Below are positions 6,003-12,728 of a DNA stretch of 12,728 nt, in pieces. The stretch spans positions 1-12,728 of the forward strand of contig DBTM01000014.1 of NCBI GenBank assembly GCA_002307055.1. The letters are read 5' to 3'. Made by a program: the position numbers and the translations under genes. A model generated the notes under the pieces. That model had not been told where the DNA came from, made no database searches, and was given only the letters and a program-made list of their open reading frames with translations. This DNA comes from Clostridiales bacterium UBA1316. Its GTDB lineage: Bacteria > Bacillota > Clostridia > Oscillospirales > Oscillospiraceae. Every line of letters starts with the position of its first letter. Position 1 is the first letter of the stretch.

Positions 6003-6983
6003 CTATTTCTTGAAGCCCGGGCCCATGGTGCAGAAAGCGAGTGTCAACTCCATGTCGCTGAGACGATGGGACTCGGTCGGCTTCGGTGCCGTCGCGGGGT
6101 TCGGGTACGGGAAGTTCATCGCATTGAAGGCGTCGGTAATGATGATGCCCGAGCCATGTAATTCTTCCGCGTGCAGAATGCAGTAGACCATAGCGGCGCC
6201 TCCGGCCTCCGGCGGAACCATGCCGTTGAATCCTGGCATTCCGAACATTGCCATATTGAATTTTGGCGCGTCTTTCGGAATCGGCGCATCTTTCGGAGGG
6301 GGCGGGAATTTGGACATGTCGATACGCATAACGCCTGCCGGTGTCAAGCAAAACACATTGACCCCGGTGCCCTTAACTTCATTGGCAAGCGACATGATAA
6401 TCGACGTTGCCGCAGCTTTGCCCGCGGTGTAAATACTGCCGCCGACCATCGGGGGAGCATAATGGAACTGCGTCGCGCTGTACGTTACGACGCCGTGCTT
6501 GCGTTCAATCATTCCGGGTACAAATTCCTTGACCGCGAGCATGACGCCGCGGCCGGAGATGGCGAAGGACGAATCGAGATCACTGATCGGCGAGCTCAAT
6601 ACGGGACCGTTCAGACGCATATTCATGGCGTTATTCACAAGAATATCTACTTTACCGAACTTTTGGAACGCTTTTGCTGCCAGGTTTTTGACGTCCTCCT
6701 CCTGGGTGATGTTTGTTTTCACAAACAATGCTGTGTCAGGACCATTTTCGGCGTTTATCACACGCTCTGTCTCGGCGCCTGCCTCAGCGTTTAAGTCTGC
6801 GATGACAACCTTCGCGCCTGCCCACGCTATCGCGCGCGCATATCCCAGACCAACATTGCTCGCGCCGCCGGTTACTACCGCAACCTCACCCTTCAGCGAG
6901 TCCTTCTTTAAACCCGTATACGCTAAATCAATCGGCTCAATATTGAGAATTGTGCTTAAAACTGCTTTTGTTTCCGCTGCCAT
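6003..6983 (-). CDS. Short-chain dehydrogenase/reductase (SDR) with proline-rich C-terminal insert
   Basis: A 326-residue cytoplasmic NAD(P)-dependent oxidoreductase with a Rossmann fold. The cofactor loop TGGASNVGLG is at 38-47. Asp63 at the end of the second strand (VVIADLN) suggests NAD preference. NNA is at 117-119 and the catalytic YTAGK at 185-189 (Tyr185, Lys189); the catalytic serine is probably in TYSA (Ser169), slightly farther from the Tyr than usual. At about 250 residues for a classical SDR, this one is long: it has an N-terminal extension of some 30 residues and, in the substrate-cap region, a proline-rich stretch FPPPPKDAPIPKDAP (226-240). The start at 6983 is chosen because GGAG lies 8 nt upstream; the frame stays open to 7049 but that leader overlaps the promoter. 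It is monocistronic. The substrate cannot be named. Confidence 0.88.
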   Translation of the reverse strand: MAAETKAVLSTILNIEPIDLAYTGLKKDSLKGEVAVVTGGASNVGLGYARAIAWAGAKVVIADLNAEAGAETERVINAENGPDTALFVKTNITQEEDVKNLAAKAFQKFGKVDILVNNAMNMRLNGPVLSSPISDLDSSFAISGRGVMLAVKEFVPGMIERKHGVVTYSATQFHYAPPMVGGSIYTAGKAAATSIIMSLANEVKGTGVNVFCLTPAGVMRIDMSKFPPPPKDAPIPKDAPKFNMAMFGMPGFNGMVPPEAGGAAMVYCILHAEELHGSGIIITDAFNAMNFPYPNPATAPKPTESHRLSDMELTLAFCTMGPGFKK

Positions 6984-7019
6984 TTGAATTACTCCTTTAT
7001 GTAAGAATATATTTGTATC

Positions 7020-7049
7020 AGTATGACATAAAAATAAGTTGACTGTCAA
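7020..7049 (-). promoter_or_regulatory. Probable promoter of the SDR gene with overlapping palindrome
   Basis: Minus strand TTGACA (7044-7049, full consensus), 18-nt spacer, CATACT (7020-7025). The -35 box is embedded in the palindrome TTGAC-T-GTCAA (7039-7049), which could be an operator. The promoter lies inside the upstream extension of the ORF, supporting the start at 6983. Confidence 0.6.
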
Positions 7050-7071
7050 TAATTTCTTGTGTCATTCGACC

Positions 7072-7134
7072 AACCGTTATGCGGTTATTGCATAATGAAA
7101 ACCGGTGATAAGCGGTGTTTGACGAAGCCGCTTA
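7072..7134. repeat. Nested inverted repeats between divergent SDR and HtrA genes
   Basis: Three overlapping or adjacent inverted repeats are seen: AACCG-TTATG-CGGTT (7072-7086), TTATGC (7077-7082) with GCATAA (7090-7095), and TAAGCGG (7109-7115) with CCGCTTA (7128-7134). The last overlaps a possible -35 box for HtrA. These are candidate operators; no regulator is assigned. Confidence 0.35.
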
Positions 7135-7146
7135 ATTAATTAATAT
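7119..7146 (+). promoter_or_regulatory. Possible promoter for the HtrA gene
   Basis: TTGACG (7119-7124), 16-nt spacer, TAATAT (7141-7146). It would leave a leader of about 110 nt containing the palindrome at 7174-7197. The pair is imperfect and TATACA at 7144-7149 is a competing -10. Confidence 0.35.
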
Positions 7147-7173
7147 ACAGATTATTCACACTTTCTCCACAAA

Positions 7174-7197
7174 ATCACCACATTAAAATGTGATGAT
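7174..7197. promoter_or_regulatory. Palindrome in the HtrA upstream region
   Basis: ATCACCACAT (7174-7183) and ATGTGATGAT (7188-7197) pair over 10 positions with one C-A mismatch and a TAAA centre. The shape suits an operator of a dimeric regulator or a leader hairpin. The binding protein is not known. Confidence 0.4.
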
Positions 7198-7257
7198 GCG
7201 GACATAGAACGAATGAAGCAAAGCAATAGGCGCCGCAAAATAATTAATATTCAAATG

Positions 7258-7263
7258 AAAGGA
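7258..7263 (+). promoter_or_regulatory. Ribosome binding site AAAGGA, unusually placed for HtrA
   Basis: AAAGGA ends one base before the ATG at 7265, too close for normal initiation, but 10 nt before an in-frame TTG at 7274. Initiation at the TTG would shorten the protein by three residues. Confidence 0.5.
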
Positions 7264-7264
7264 T

Positions 7265-8512
7265 ATGATAAATTTGAATACCAATAATGAAGATCAAATT
7301 CCAAATGAAACGCCAATTGAAAATGAATTTCCATTGAACAATACACCGCCTCAGGCATTCAGTGATCCCGTTGCCGTCGGTGTAAAAGAGAATAAAAAAA
7401 GAAATAATTTCTCAAGAAAAAACTTCTCAGCCGGCATCGTCGCGCTTTCTCTTTCACTGGCACTGATCGCCGGAGCAATCGGCGGTGCTTCAGCCGGTTA
7501 TTTAGTCGGTCAGAGGAACACGGCTGTATCAAATTCAAATTCGGCAAGCTTCGCAGCCGGCGACTCGGCGCAGCAAGCGACATCTATTGCCAGCACAACG
7601 GCTCAAAGCATCAACAGCATTTATGAGACATATAAATCCGCCGTTGTCGGCGTCAGAAATGACGGGACCTCGACCAATGTGTTCGGGCAGTCCACCGCAT
7701 CAGCCAGCTCCGGGACAGGCTTTATTATCTCCGATGACGGCTACATCCTCACCAATAACCACGTGATTGAGGGTGCCGACAAGGTCACTGTCACGCTGTA
7801 TAACGACACTACTTATACGGCGACGATTGTCGGAGCCGATACAGAAAATGACATCGCGCTTTTAAAGATTGCGGCTACAGGCCTGAATACCGTCAAGCTC
7901 GGTGATTCGGATAATCTCGTTGTCGGCGAAGCGATTTTTGCCATCGGCAATCCGCTCGGTGAGCTGACATACACCGTTACTGCCGGTATCGTCAGCGCTG
8001 AAAACCGTGAAATCAATGAAAACGGTATTCCAATCAACATGTTCCAGACGGATGTCGCGATTAATCCCGGCAACTCAGGCGGCCCGGTGTTTAACATGAA
8101 CGGTGAGGTCATCGGCATTTCAACGGCAAAATATGCCGCCTCCAGCATCGAAGGCATCGGATTTGCGATTCCGATCAACGACGCCGTTAAAGTCGCCGAT
8201 CAAATCAAAGAAACAGGGCACGCCGCCACCCGCCCGTACATGGGCGTGTCGGTCACCGATGCCGACAGCCAGTCAGACATTGAAGGCGCGTACGTCGCAG
8301 CTGTCGATTCTGACGGCGGGTCCGCCAAAGCGGGCATGAAACAGGGTGACATCATAACCGCGTTCGGCGAGACGAAAATCAAATCATCGTCGGACCTGCT
8401 GCTCGCGCTTAAAGCTCAGAAGGCCGGAGACTCCATATCCGTTACCGTTTACCGAAACGGCCAATTCATCAAGCTAACAGTAACCCTGAGCGAAAACAAA
8501 CCGAACGTATAA
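7265..8512 (+). CDS. htrA: Membrane-anchored HtrA/DegP-like serine protease with one PDZ domain
   Basis: A 415-residue envelope quality-control protease. An asparagine- and proline-rich cytoplasmic tail (1-52) is followed by one transmembrane anchor (about 55-82), a low-complexity Ser/Ala linker (83-115), and an S1C trypsin-like domain (about 120-315). The catalytic triad is complete: His166 in NNHVIEG, Asp196 in TENDIALLKI, Ser271 in NPGNSGGP. A single PDZ domain (about 322-410) contains YMGVSV and GMKQGDIITAFG. This is the usual architecture of Firmicute HtrA, with the protease outside the membrane degrading or refolding misfolded exported proteins. The ATG at 7265 is kept by convention, but the ribosome site favours TTG at 7274. 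Monocistronic, ended by the terminator at 8609-8655. The palindrome-rich upstream region suggests stress regulation, which is inference. Confidence 0.93.
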   Translation: MINLNTNNEDQIPNETPIENEFPLNNTPPQAFSDPVAVGVKENKKRNNFSRKNFSAGIVALSLSLALIAGAIGGASAGYLVGQRNTAVSNSNSASFAAGDSAQQATSIASTTAQSINSIYETYKSAVVGVRNDGTSTNVFGQSTASASSGTGFIISDDGYILTNNHVIEGADKVTVTLYNDTTYTATIVGADTENDIALLKIAATGLNTVKLGDSDNLVVGEAIFAIGNPLGELTYTVTAGIVSAENREINENGIPINMFQTDVAINPGNSGGPVFNMNGEVIGISTAKYAASSIEGIGFAIPINDAVKVADQIKETGHAATRPYMGVSVTDADSQSDIEGAYVAAVDSDGGSAKAGMKQGDIITAFGETKIKSSSDLLLALKAQKAGDSISVTVYRNGQFIKLTVTLSENKPNV

Positions 8513-8608
8513 TTCAGGCTGAAATACACGCTCCAATAATCTGCCTGTCCATAGACACTTCTGCGCTCCTCCTATTCATCATGCTCGTATGCGCCAGGCA
8601 GTTTAGAT

Positions 8609-8655
8609 AAAAAAAGCAAAAGACCTCAAGCCCCTGAGGTCTTTTGCTTTTTATC
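8609..8655. terminator. Bidirectional intrinsic terminator between HtrA and the CD3324-like gene
   Basis: AAAAAGCAAAAGACCTCA (8611-8628) and TGAGGTCTTTTGCTTTTT (8635-8652) form an 18-bp perfect stem with loop AGCCCC. Five T follow the GC core on the plus strand, and seven on the minus strand (complement of 8609-8615). It serves the convergent genes on both sides. The preceding 90 bases (8513-8605) show nothing else. Confidence 0.9.
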
Positions 8656-8670
8656 TGACCGGCTGCCGCT

Positions 8671-8943
8671 CTATACGGCTCCGGTGTGTCTGACGATTTT
8701 GCGGATGCTGTCCGCTGACAGGTAATAGGTACCGGCGAGGGTCACGAGAGATTCGCCGTTTAAGTAGCGGGAGCGGATTTCGGCGTTGCGCTCAGTGTAG
8801 CGGAGTTTCGCGCCGCTGCGGCTGCCCCACTGGGTTTTTGTGCCGGTTTGCGCCGGAATATAAAGAAGCTCCCCGCCGGCATAAGCCTGCACAGCCCGCA
8901 GAAGCCGAATTGGCAAAACGTTTGCGGCATTATGATAGTGCAT
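8671..8943 (-). CDS. CD3324-family small helix-turn-helix-type protein
   Basis: A 90-residue soluble protein. It resembles the CD3324 family of Clostridia, which I recognise by its layout: an N-terminal MHYHNAANVLPIRLLRAVQ helix, a GELLYIP strand segment (near 24-30), a WGSRSG basic turn, a conserved RNAEIRSRYLNGES region, and a final helix-turn-helix-like LAGTYYLSADSIRKIVRH (about 69-86). That segment looks like a DNA-binding recognition helix, so a regulatory role is plausible; the family has no established function known to me. Start chosen at 8943 because AGGAGG (8948-8953) lies 4 nt upstream; the frame open to 9003 has no such site. It is a single gene with a terminator on its 3' side and a GC-rich structured leader on its 5' side. 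Confidence 0.82.
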   Translation of the reverse strand: MHYHNAANVLPIRLLRAVQAYAGGELLYIPAQTGTKTQWGSRSGAKLRYTERNAEIRSRYLNGESLVTLAGTYYLSADSIRKIVRHTGAV

Positions 8944-9316
8944 TGTTCCTCCTGCAAATAGAGTGATAGGCGCGATAAATTGTTTGCCTTGCAGGGGCGG
9001 CACGAATCGGGTAAACCAAGGGGTGTTTGTCCCCGCGCGCGTACAGCCGGATGGGGACGCGGCGATGTCAGACGTGCCGCGTCCCCTAAATGGGGTTTAT
9101 CATTTATGCCTCCGGTTATAGGTCGCGCGCCTTATTCAGGCCGCCGCCACCTCATAAAATTCTGTCATTGCTAAAAACCAACTCCTTTCGTATCATAAGA
9201 GATGATGCGGATGCACGACGAGCATTGTACACTGTACGCTGCACATCCACATCTTCATTATAATACGCCGAGCATACCTGTATCAAGGGAATATATACTT
9301 ATAACGAAACTTTCCT
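8944..9316 (-). other. Structured, gene-free leader upstream of the CD3324-like gene
   Basis: No long ORF was accepted here. Read on the minus strand it holds, in order: an imperfect stem 9204-9213 with 9244-9253; an AAGGAG followed after 13 nt by a ten-codon ORF (9136-9168); a GGAGG with ideal 5-nt spacing before a five-codon ORF (9086-9103); the small hairpin CCCC-ATTTA-GGGG (9083-9095); a large hairpin GGGGACGCGGC with GCCGCGTCCCC (9053-9063 with 9076-9086); and GGGG-7 nt-CCCC (9020-9034). The first two GGGG/CCCC pairings share 9083-9086 and are mutually exclusive. This may be an attenuator-type leader, but no T tract follows any stem and no known riboswitch was recognised. Confidence 0.4.
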
Positions 9317-9856
9317 TTAATATAAAAACTTATATATTTTTTCATCCTTGAGTACTTTTTTGATGTAATTTTTTGTTTCGCTGAAAGGGATATTGTTATA
9401 ATCTTTACCGTCTTCGGAAATAATCGAAGCATTCAGCCACGTGTTTACATTGCCCCGTCCGGCGTTATACGCGGCGAGAACGAGCTCATTCGAACCGAAT
9501 CGGGTTCTCAGATTATCAAAATACCAGGCACCCATTTTTATGCTTGTCTCCGGATCAAAGAGATCGTCGACCTTGAAGTCCGTGTCTCCCATTGATTTGG
9601 CAATGCTTTTCGCGGTCGTGTCCGTTATCTGCATTAACCCTTTGGCTCCGGCCTTTGATACGGCATCCTTATTAAAATTACTCTCGGTATTAATGATTGC
9701 CATCAGCAAATATTCATCAATGTTATACTCCGATGCATATTTTTCTATGATATCTTTATACGCTACTTTGTACGTAACGTTATAAACATAATAGCGCACG
9801 GCGAAGAACGCTATAACGACTACCAGCAAGATCATTATATTTCTAATAATTTTCAT
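9317..9856 (-). CDS. Membrane-anchored lytic transglycosylase (SLT, GH23-type)
   Basis: A 179-residue cell-wall enzyme that cleaves the MurNAc-GlcNAc bond of peptidoglycan to give 1,6-anhydroMurNAc. The N-terminus (residues 6-22) is one uncleaved-looking membrane anchor or signal. The SLT domain spans about 35-170, with the catalytic glutamate Glu58 in INTESNF, then AKGLMQI (71-77), AAYNAGRGNV (128-137) and the closing ETKNYIKKV (160-168). All family motifs are present and length is normal for the small Gram-positive type. Start at 9856 is supported by GGGAG 6 nt upstream and by a promoter whose transcript would begin near 9886, so the farther upstream ATGs at 9886 and 9877 are unlikely. Monocistronic. 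Probably works outside the membrane in wall turnover or in making room for envelope assemblies. Confidence 0.92.
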   Translation of the reverse strand: MKIIRNIMILLVVVIAFFAVRYYVYNVTYKVAYKDIIEKYASEYNIDEYLLMAIINTESNFNKDAVSKAGAKGLMQITDTTAKSIAKSMGDTDFKVDDLFDPETSIKMGAWYFDNLRTRFGSNELVLAAYNAGRGNVNTWLNASIISEDGKDYNNIPFSETKNYIKKVLKDEKIYKFLY

Positions 9857-9892
9857 TCTATACTCCCGAGTCTTCATTGTTGTCATGGTTGT

Positions 9893-9922
9893 ATACTAAT
9901 CCTAATTGCAGGGATGTGTCAA
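9893..9922 (-). promoter_or_regulatory. Promoter of the lytic transglycosylase gene
   Basis: Minus strand TTGACA (9917-9922, full consensus), 18-nt spacer, TAGTAT (9893-9898). Start of transcription is predicted near 9886, giving a leader of about 30 nt. Confidence 0.65.
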
Positions 9923-9960
9923 TAAAGTAATAAACAGGGCGCGGGGAGACAGACCGCGGC

Positions 9961-9998
9961 AAAACAAAAACGGATACCTCTGTCATGAGATATCCGTT
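9961..9998 (-). terminator. Intrinsic terminator of the sugar operon (downstream of galM)
   Basis: AACGGATA (9969-9976) pairs with TATCCGTT (9991-9998), extended inward past one mismatch by CTC/GAG (9978-9980 with 9987-9989) around a 6-nt loop. On the minus strand it is followed by TTTTTGTTTT (complement of 9961-9970). It lies 15 nt past the galM stop codon. Confidence 0.85.
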
Positions 9999-10013
9999 CT
10001 GCTTTTGCCGAAT

Positions 10014-11045
10014 TCATTTCAGAATATCAAAACGATATACCGTCTCTGTATGGTAATGCGTATTTGCTCTCAGGATTGGGCTGGGGAAATGGGCGTGTGC
10101 CATTGCGTTCGGATAGACCTGTGTTTCAAGGCATACCGCGCCGCGGGGGGCGATGTGTCCGCCGTTTTTGCCGGGACGCGGAGACAGCCAGTTTCCGCTG
10201 TATACCTGCAGCCCCGGCTGTGTCGTCAGGGTCGTCATGCTGATGCCAGTCGCGGGACTGTACAAGACTGCAGCCTTCTTTAGTTTTGATTGATCCGACA
10301 GGACAAAATTATGATCATATCCGCCGCCGTTTTTAAGCTGCACATCCGGCAGATCGATATCACGCCCGAGCGGCTTTGGCTGCCTGAAATCAAACGGGGT
10401 ACCGGCTGCATCGAGCAGCTTCCCTGTGGGCAGGCAAGCCTCGTCGTTCTCGGTGAACTGCTCGGCGAACACCTGCAGGTAATGGCCGAGCGCGGAGCCC
10501 TTGCCGTCTAAATTGAAATAGCTGTGGTTTGTGAGGTTAATAATCGTATCGGCATCCGTGCCCGCATCATAAAAAATCTGCAGGGCGTTGTCGTCTGTAA
10601 GGGTATAGGTGATTTTTACCGACAGATTGCCCGGGTAGTTTTCTTCGCCGTCGGGTGAAAGCCGGGTTAAAACCAGCGAATTATCGCGCGCGTCGGCTTT
10701 CCAAAGCACCCTGTCAAAGCCGATCAGCCCGCCGTGCAGGTGGTTTACGCCGTTGTTGGCGGTGAGGCGGTAGGTCTTACCGTTCAGCGTAAACTCGCTG
10801 TTGCCGATACGGTTGGCGACACGGCCGATTGCCGCGCCGACATAGCCGCCGTTTTCCTCATATTCCGCAACGGTATCATAACCCAGCACAACATCGGTCA
10901 ACCCGCCCTGCGCGTTGGACACATACAGCGACTGCACAATGCCGCCGTAATCGAGGATGGTCGCCATGGCGCCCCGCTTGTTTTTCAGGCAATAAGCCGT
11001 GACGGCGCAGCCCTCTTTGGTATTGCCGAATTGATAACTGGTCAC
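10014..11045 (-). CDS. galM: Aldose 1-epimerase (mutarotase)
   Basis: A 343-residue cytoplasmic enzyme that interconverts alpha and beta anomers of aldoses such as galactose or glucose. Motifs in order: GRVANRI (75-80 region), NHLHGG with His104, NLTNHSYFNL with catalytic acid His174, GGGYDHNFVL with Asp244, and CLETQVYPNA with catalytic base Glu307. The spacing matches characterised GalM (His96, His170, Asp243, Glu304 in Lactococcus lactis). The open frame begins at ATG 11066, but AGAAGGAG lies inside that extension and sits 10 nt before a GTG at 11045; starting there gives MTSYQFGNTKEG, the typical family N-terminus. Last gene of an operon, 41 nt after the unknown protein, behind an isomerase; together they suggest catabolism of fucose, arabinose or a similar sugar. 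Confidence 0.93.
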   Translation of the reverse strand: MTSYQFGNTKEGCAVTAYCLKNKRGAMATILDYGGIVQSLYVSNAQGGLTDVVLGYDTVAEYEENGGYVGAAIGRVANRIGNSEFTLNGKTYRLTANNGVNHLHGGLIGFDRVLWKADARDNSLVLTRLSPDGEENYPGNLSVKITYTLTDDNALQIFYDAGTDADTIINLTNHSYFNLDGKGSALGHYLQVFAEQFTENDEACLPTGKLLDAAGTPFDFRQPKPLGRDIDLPDVQLKNGGGYDHNFVLSDQSKLKKAAVLYSPATGISMTTLTTQPGLQVYSGNWLSPRPGKNGGHIAPRGAVCLETQVYPNAMAHAHFPSPILRANTHYHTETVYRFDILK

Positions 11046-11055
11046 AGTGCGGTCG

Positions 11056-11063
11056 CTCCTTCT
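11056..11063 (-). promoter_or_regulatory. Ribosome binding site AGAAGGAG that fixes a GTG start for galM
   Basis: The site lies within the first codons of the longer ORF and 10 nt upstream of GTG 11043-11045. It makes the longer ATG start at 11066 unlikely, since no ribosome site precedes that codon. Confidence 0.65.
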
Positions 11064-11086
11064 CATGTAATCGGGTTTTCAATATT

Positions 11087-11578
11087 TTAGTCAAGTCCTT
11101 TGATGATATCCAGAAAGCTTCTTCTTTTATTATTATTATAGCTGTCCCCTGCCTGCGCCCGGAGATGCGCCGCTATCTTTTTCTGTACGGGCAGCCGGGT
11201 GGATTTCGGGTTGGCCTCAAAGTACAGCGTTGTCAGGCAGGCCGCGTCTTCAGGCGACAGGAAGCCGATGAGCTTCTCGGTCAGCGTATGAACGGCCAGC
11301 AGCATCCAGTATGCCAGCATATTTTTCTCGTTACGGCCGGGTTTACCGTATATGAATTCTAAAACGGCCCGCGCTTCCCGAGAAGAAGGCGCAGCTGATA
11401 CCACGGACTCCAGCGCTTGTTCCAGCCGCCCGGCAAAACGGTCATGGCAGGGATCGGAACCGGGTCCATGGCCGAAGCCTAAAAGCCCGTCAGATGGTTT
11501 TCGTCCCGTCTCAAGCCGGACCGTATCGGCTATATAGTCATCATAAATCCGCCGGATCTCCGACAGCTTGTTGTCCAT
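11087..11578 (-). CDS. Unknown protein encoded between the isomerase-like gene and galM
   Basis: A 163-residue soluble protein that I do not recognise. It has no signal peptide or membrane anchor and is mostly helical in character. A glycine-rich, potentially metal- or phosphate-binding stretch lies at 31-48 (LLGFGHGPGSDPCHDRF: His37, Cys44, His45). A hydrophobic helix pair follows (about 85-110, MLAYWMLLAVHTLTEKLIGFL), and the C-terminus is basic with an asparagine run (NNNKRR, 148-153). The start codon is 6 nt after the isomerase stop and has no clear ribosome site, so translation is probably coupled to the isomerase. It could be an accessory or regulatory subunit for sugar handling; that rests on position alone. 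Codon use matches the GC-richer neighbours. Confidence 0.75.
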   Translation of the reverse strand: MDNKLSEIRRIYDDYIADTVRLETGRKPSDGLLGFGHGPGSDPCHDRFAGRLEQALESVVSAAPSSREARAVLEFIYGKPGRNEKNMLAYWMLLAVHTLTEKLIGFLSPEDAACLTTLYFEANPKSTRLPVQKKIAAHLRAQAGDSYNNNKRRSFLDIIKGLD

Positions 11579-11584
11579 ATCGGA

Positions 11585-12728
<1,144 letters not shown>

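Noticed and set aside
6171..6794. 207-codon open frame on the plus strand opposite the SDR gene
   Set aside because: Antisense to intact SDR motifs (TGGASNVGLG, YTAGK). The open frame is a by-product of GC-rich codons in the real gene.
9020..9120. Known riboswitch (fluoride, preQ1, T-box) in the CD3324-gene leader
   Set aside because: None of the conserved core sequences of these classes could be matched by eye.
9136..9168. Ten-codon ORF (MTEFYEVAAA) in the CD3324-gene leader as a gene
   Set aside because: Its AAGGAG is 13 nt away, too far, and the peptide has no recognisable character. Kept only as part of the leader description.
8980..9174. 64-codon plus-strand open frame in the gap before the transglycosylase
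   Set aside because: Arg/Gly-rich, low-complexity translation of GC-rich hairpin DNA with no ribosome site; hairpins explain the sequence better.

Overview
This looks like chromosomal DNA from a Gram-positive anaerobe of the class Clostridia. That is inferred from strong AGGAGG-type ribosome binding sites, GTG start codons, a CD3324-family protein, a membrane-anchored HtrA, a TetR regulator with a YhgE/Pip-type C-terminal region, and an MMPL transporter with Leu-x-x-Gly heptads. Species cannot be told. No insertion sequence, phage gene, CRISPR array or rRNA was seen.

Layout. (1) 1-74: tRNA-Arg(ACG), lacking its first three bases, followed by two back-to-back hairpin terminators. (2) 163-1900, minus strand: a compact metalloid or redox operon in the order ArsR-family repressor, ArsP/DUF318-type permease, small thioredoxin-like protein. 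It has a perfect-consensus promoter (TTGACA, 17 nt, TATAAT) covered by repeated TCTAT/ATAGA half-sites. (3) 1967-5895: a 1027-residue RND/MMPL exporter (minus) divergent from a TetR regulator (plus). The regulator's reading frame is broken by an apparent one-base loss in a run of A. (4) 5925-7049: a terminator and a short-chain dehydrogenase (minus) with its own promoter. (5) 7050-8655: a palindrome-rich intergenic region, a membrane-anchored HtrA serine protease (plus), and a bidirectional terminator. (6) 8671-9316: a small CD3324-family DNA-binding-type protein (minus) behind a GC-rich leader with three GGGG/CCCC hairpins and a five-codon ORF. (7) 9317-9922: a lytic transglycosylase (minus) with promoter. 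(8) 9961-12728: the end of a sugar-catabolic operon (minus) in the order L-fucose/L-arabinose isomerase-like protein (cut by the window edge), unknown protein, aldose 1-epimerase, terminator.

How the genes work together. The ArsR operon is a self-contained unit: a CxC repressor sensing a thiophilic ligand, a permease with a CSC motif, and a CxxC protein. The TetR/MMPL pair is a standard divergent repressor-exporter module, but the repressor is probably defective as written. HtrA and the transglycosylase act at the cell surface. The last operon pairs a mutarotase, which supplies the right sugar anomer, with a ketol isomerase.

No clearly new biological system is evident. The most rewarding items are the ArsR operator array, the TetR frameshift, the structured leader of the CD3324 gene, and the unknown protein translationally linked to the isomerase.
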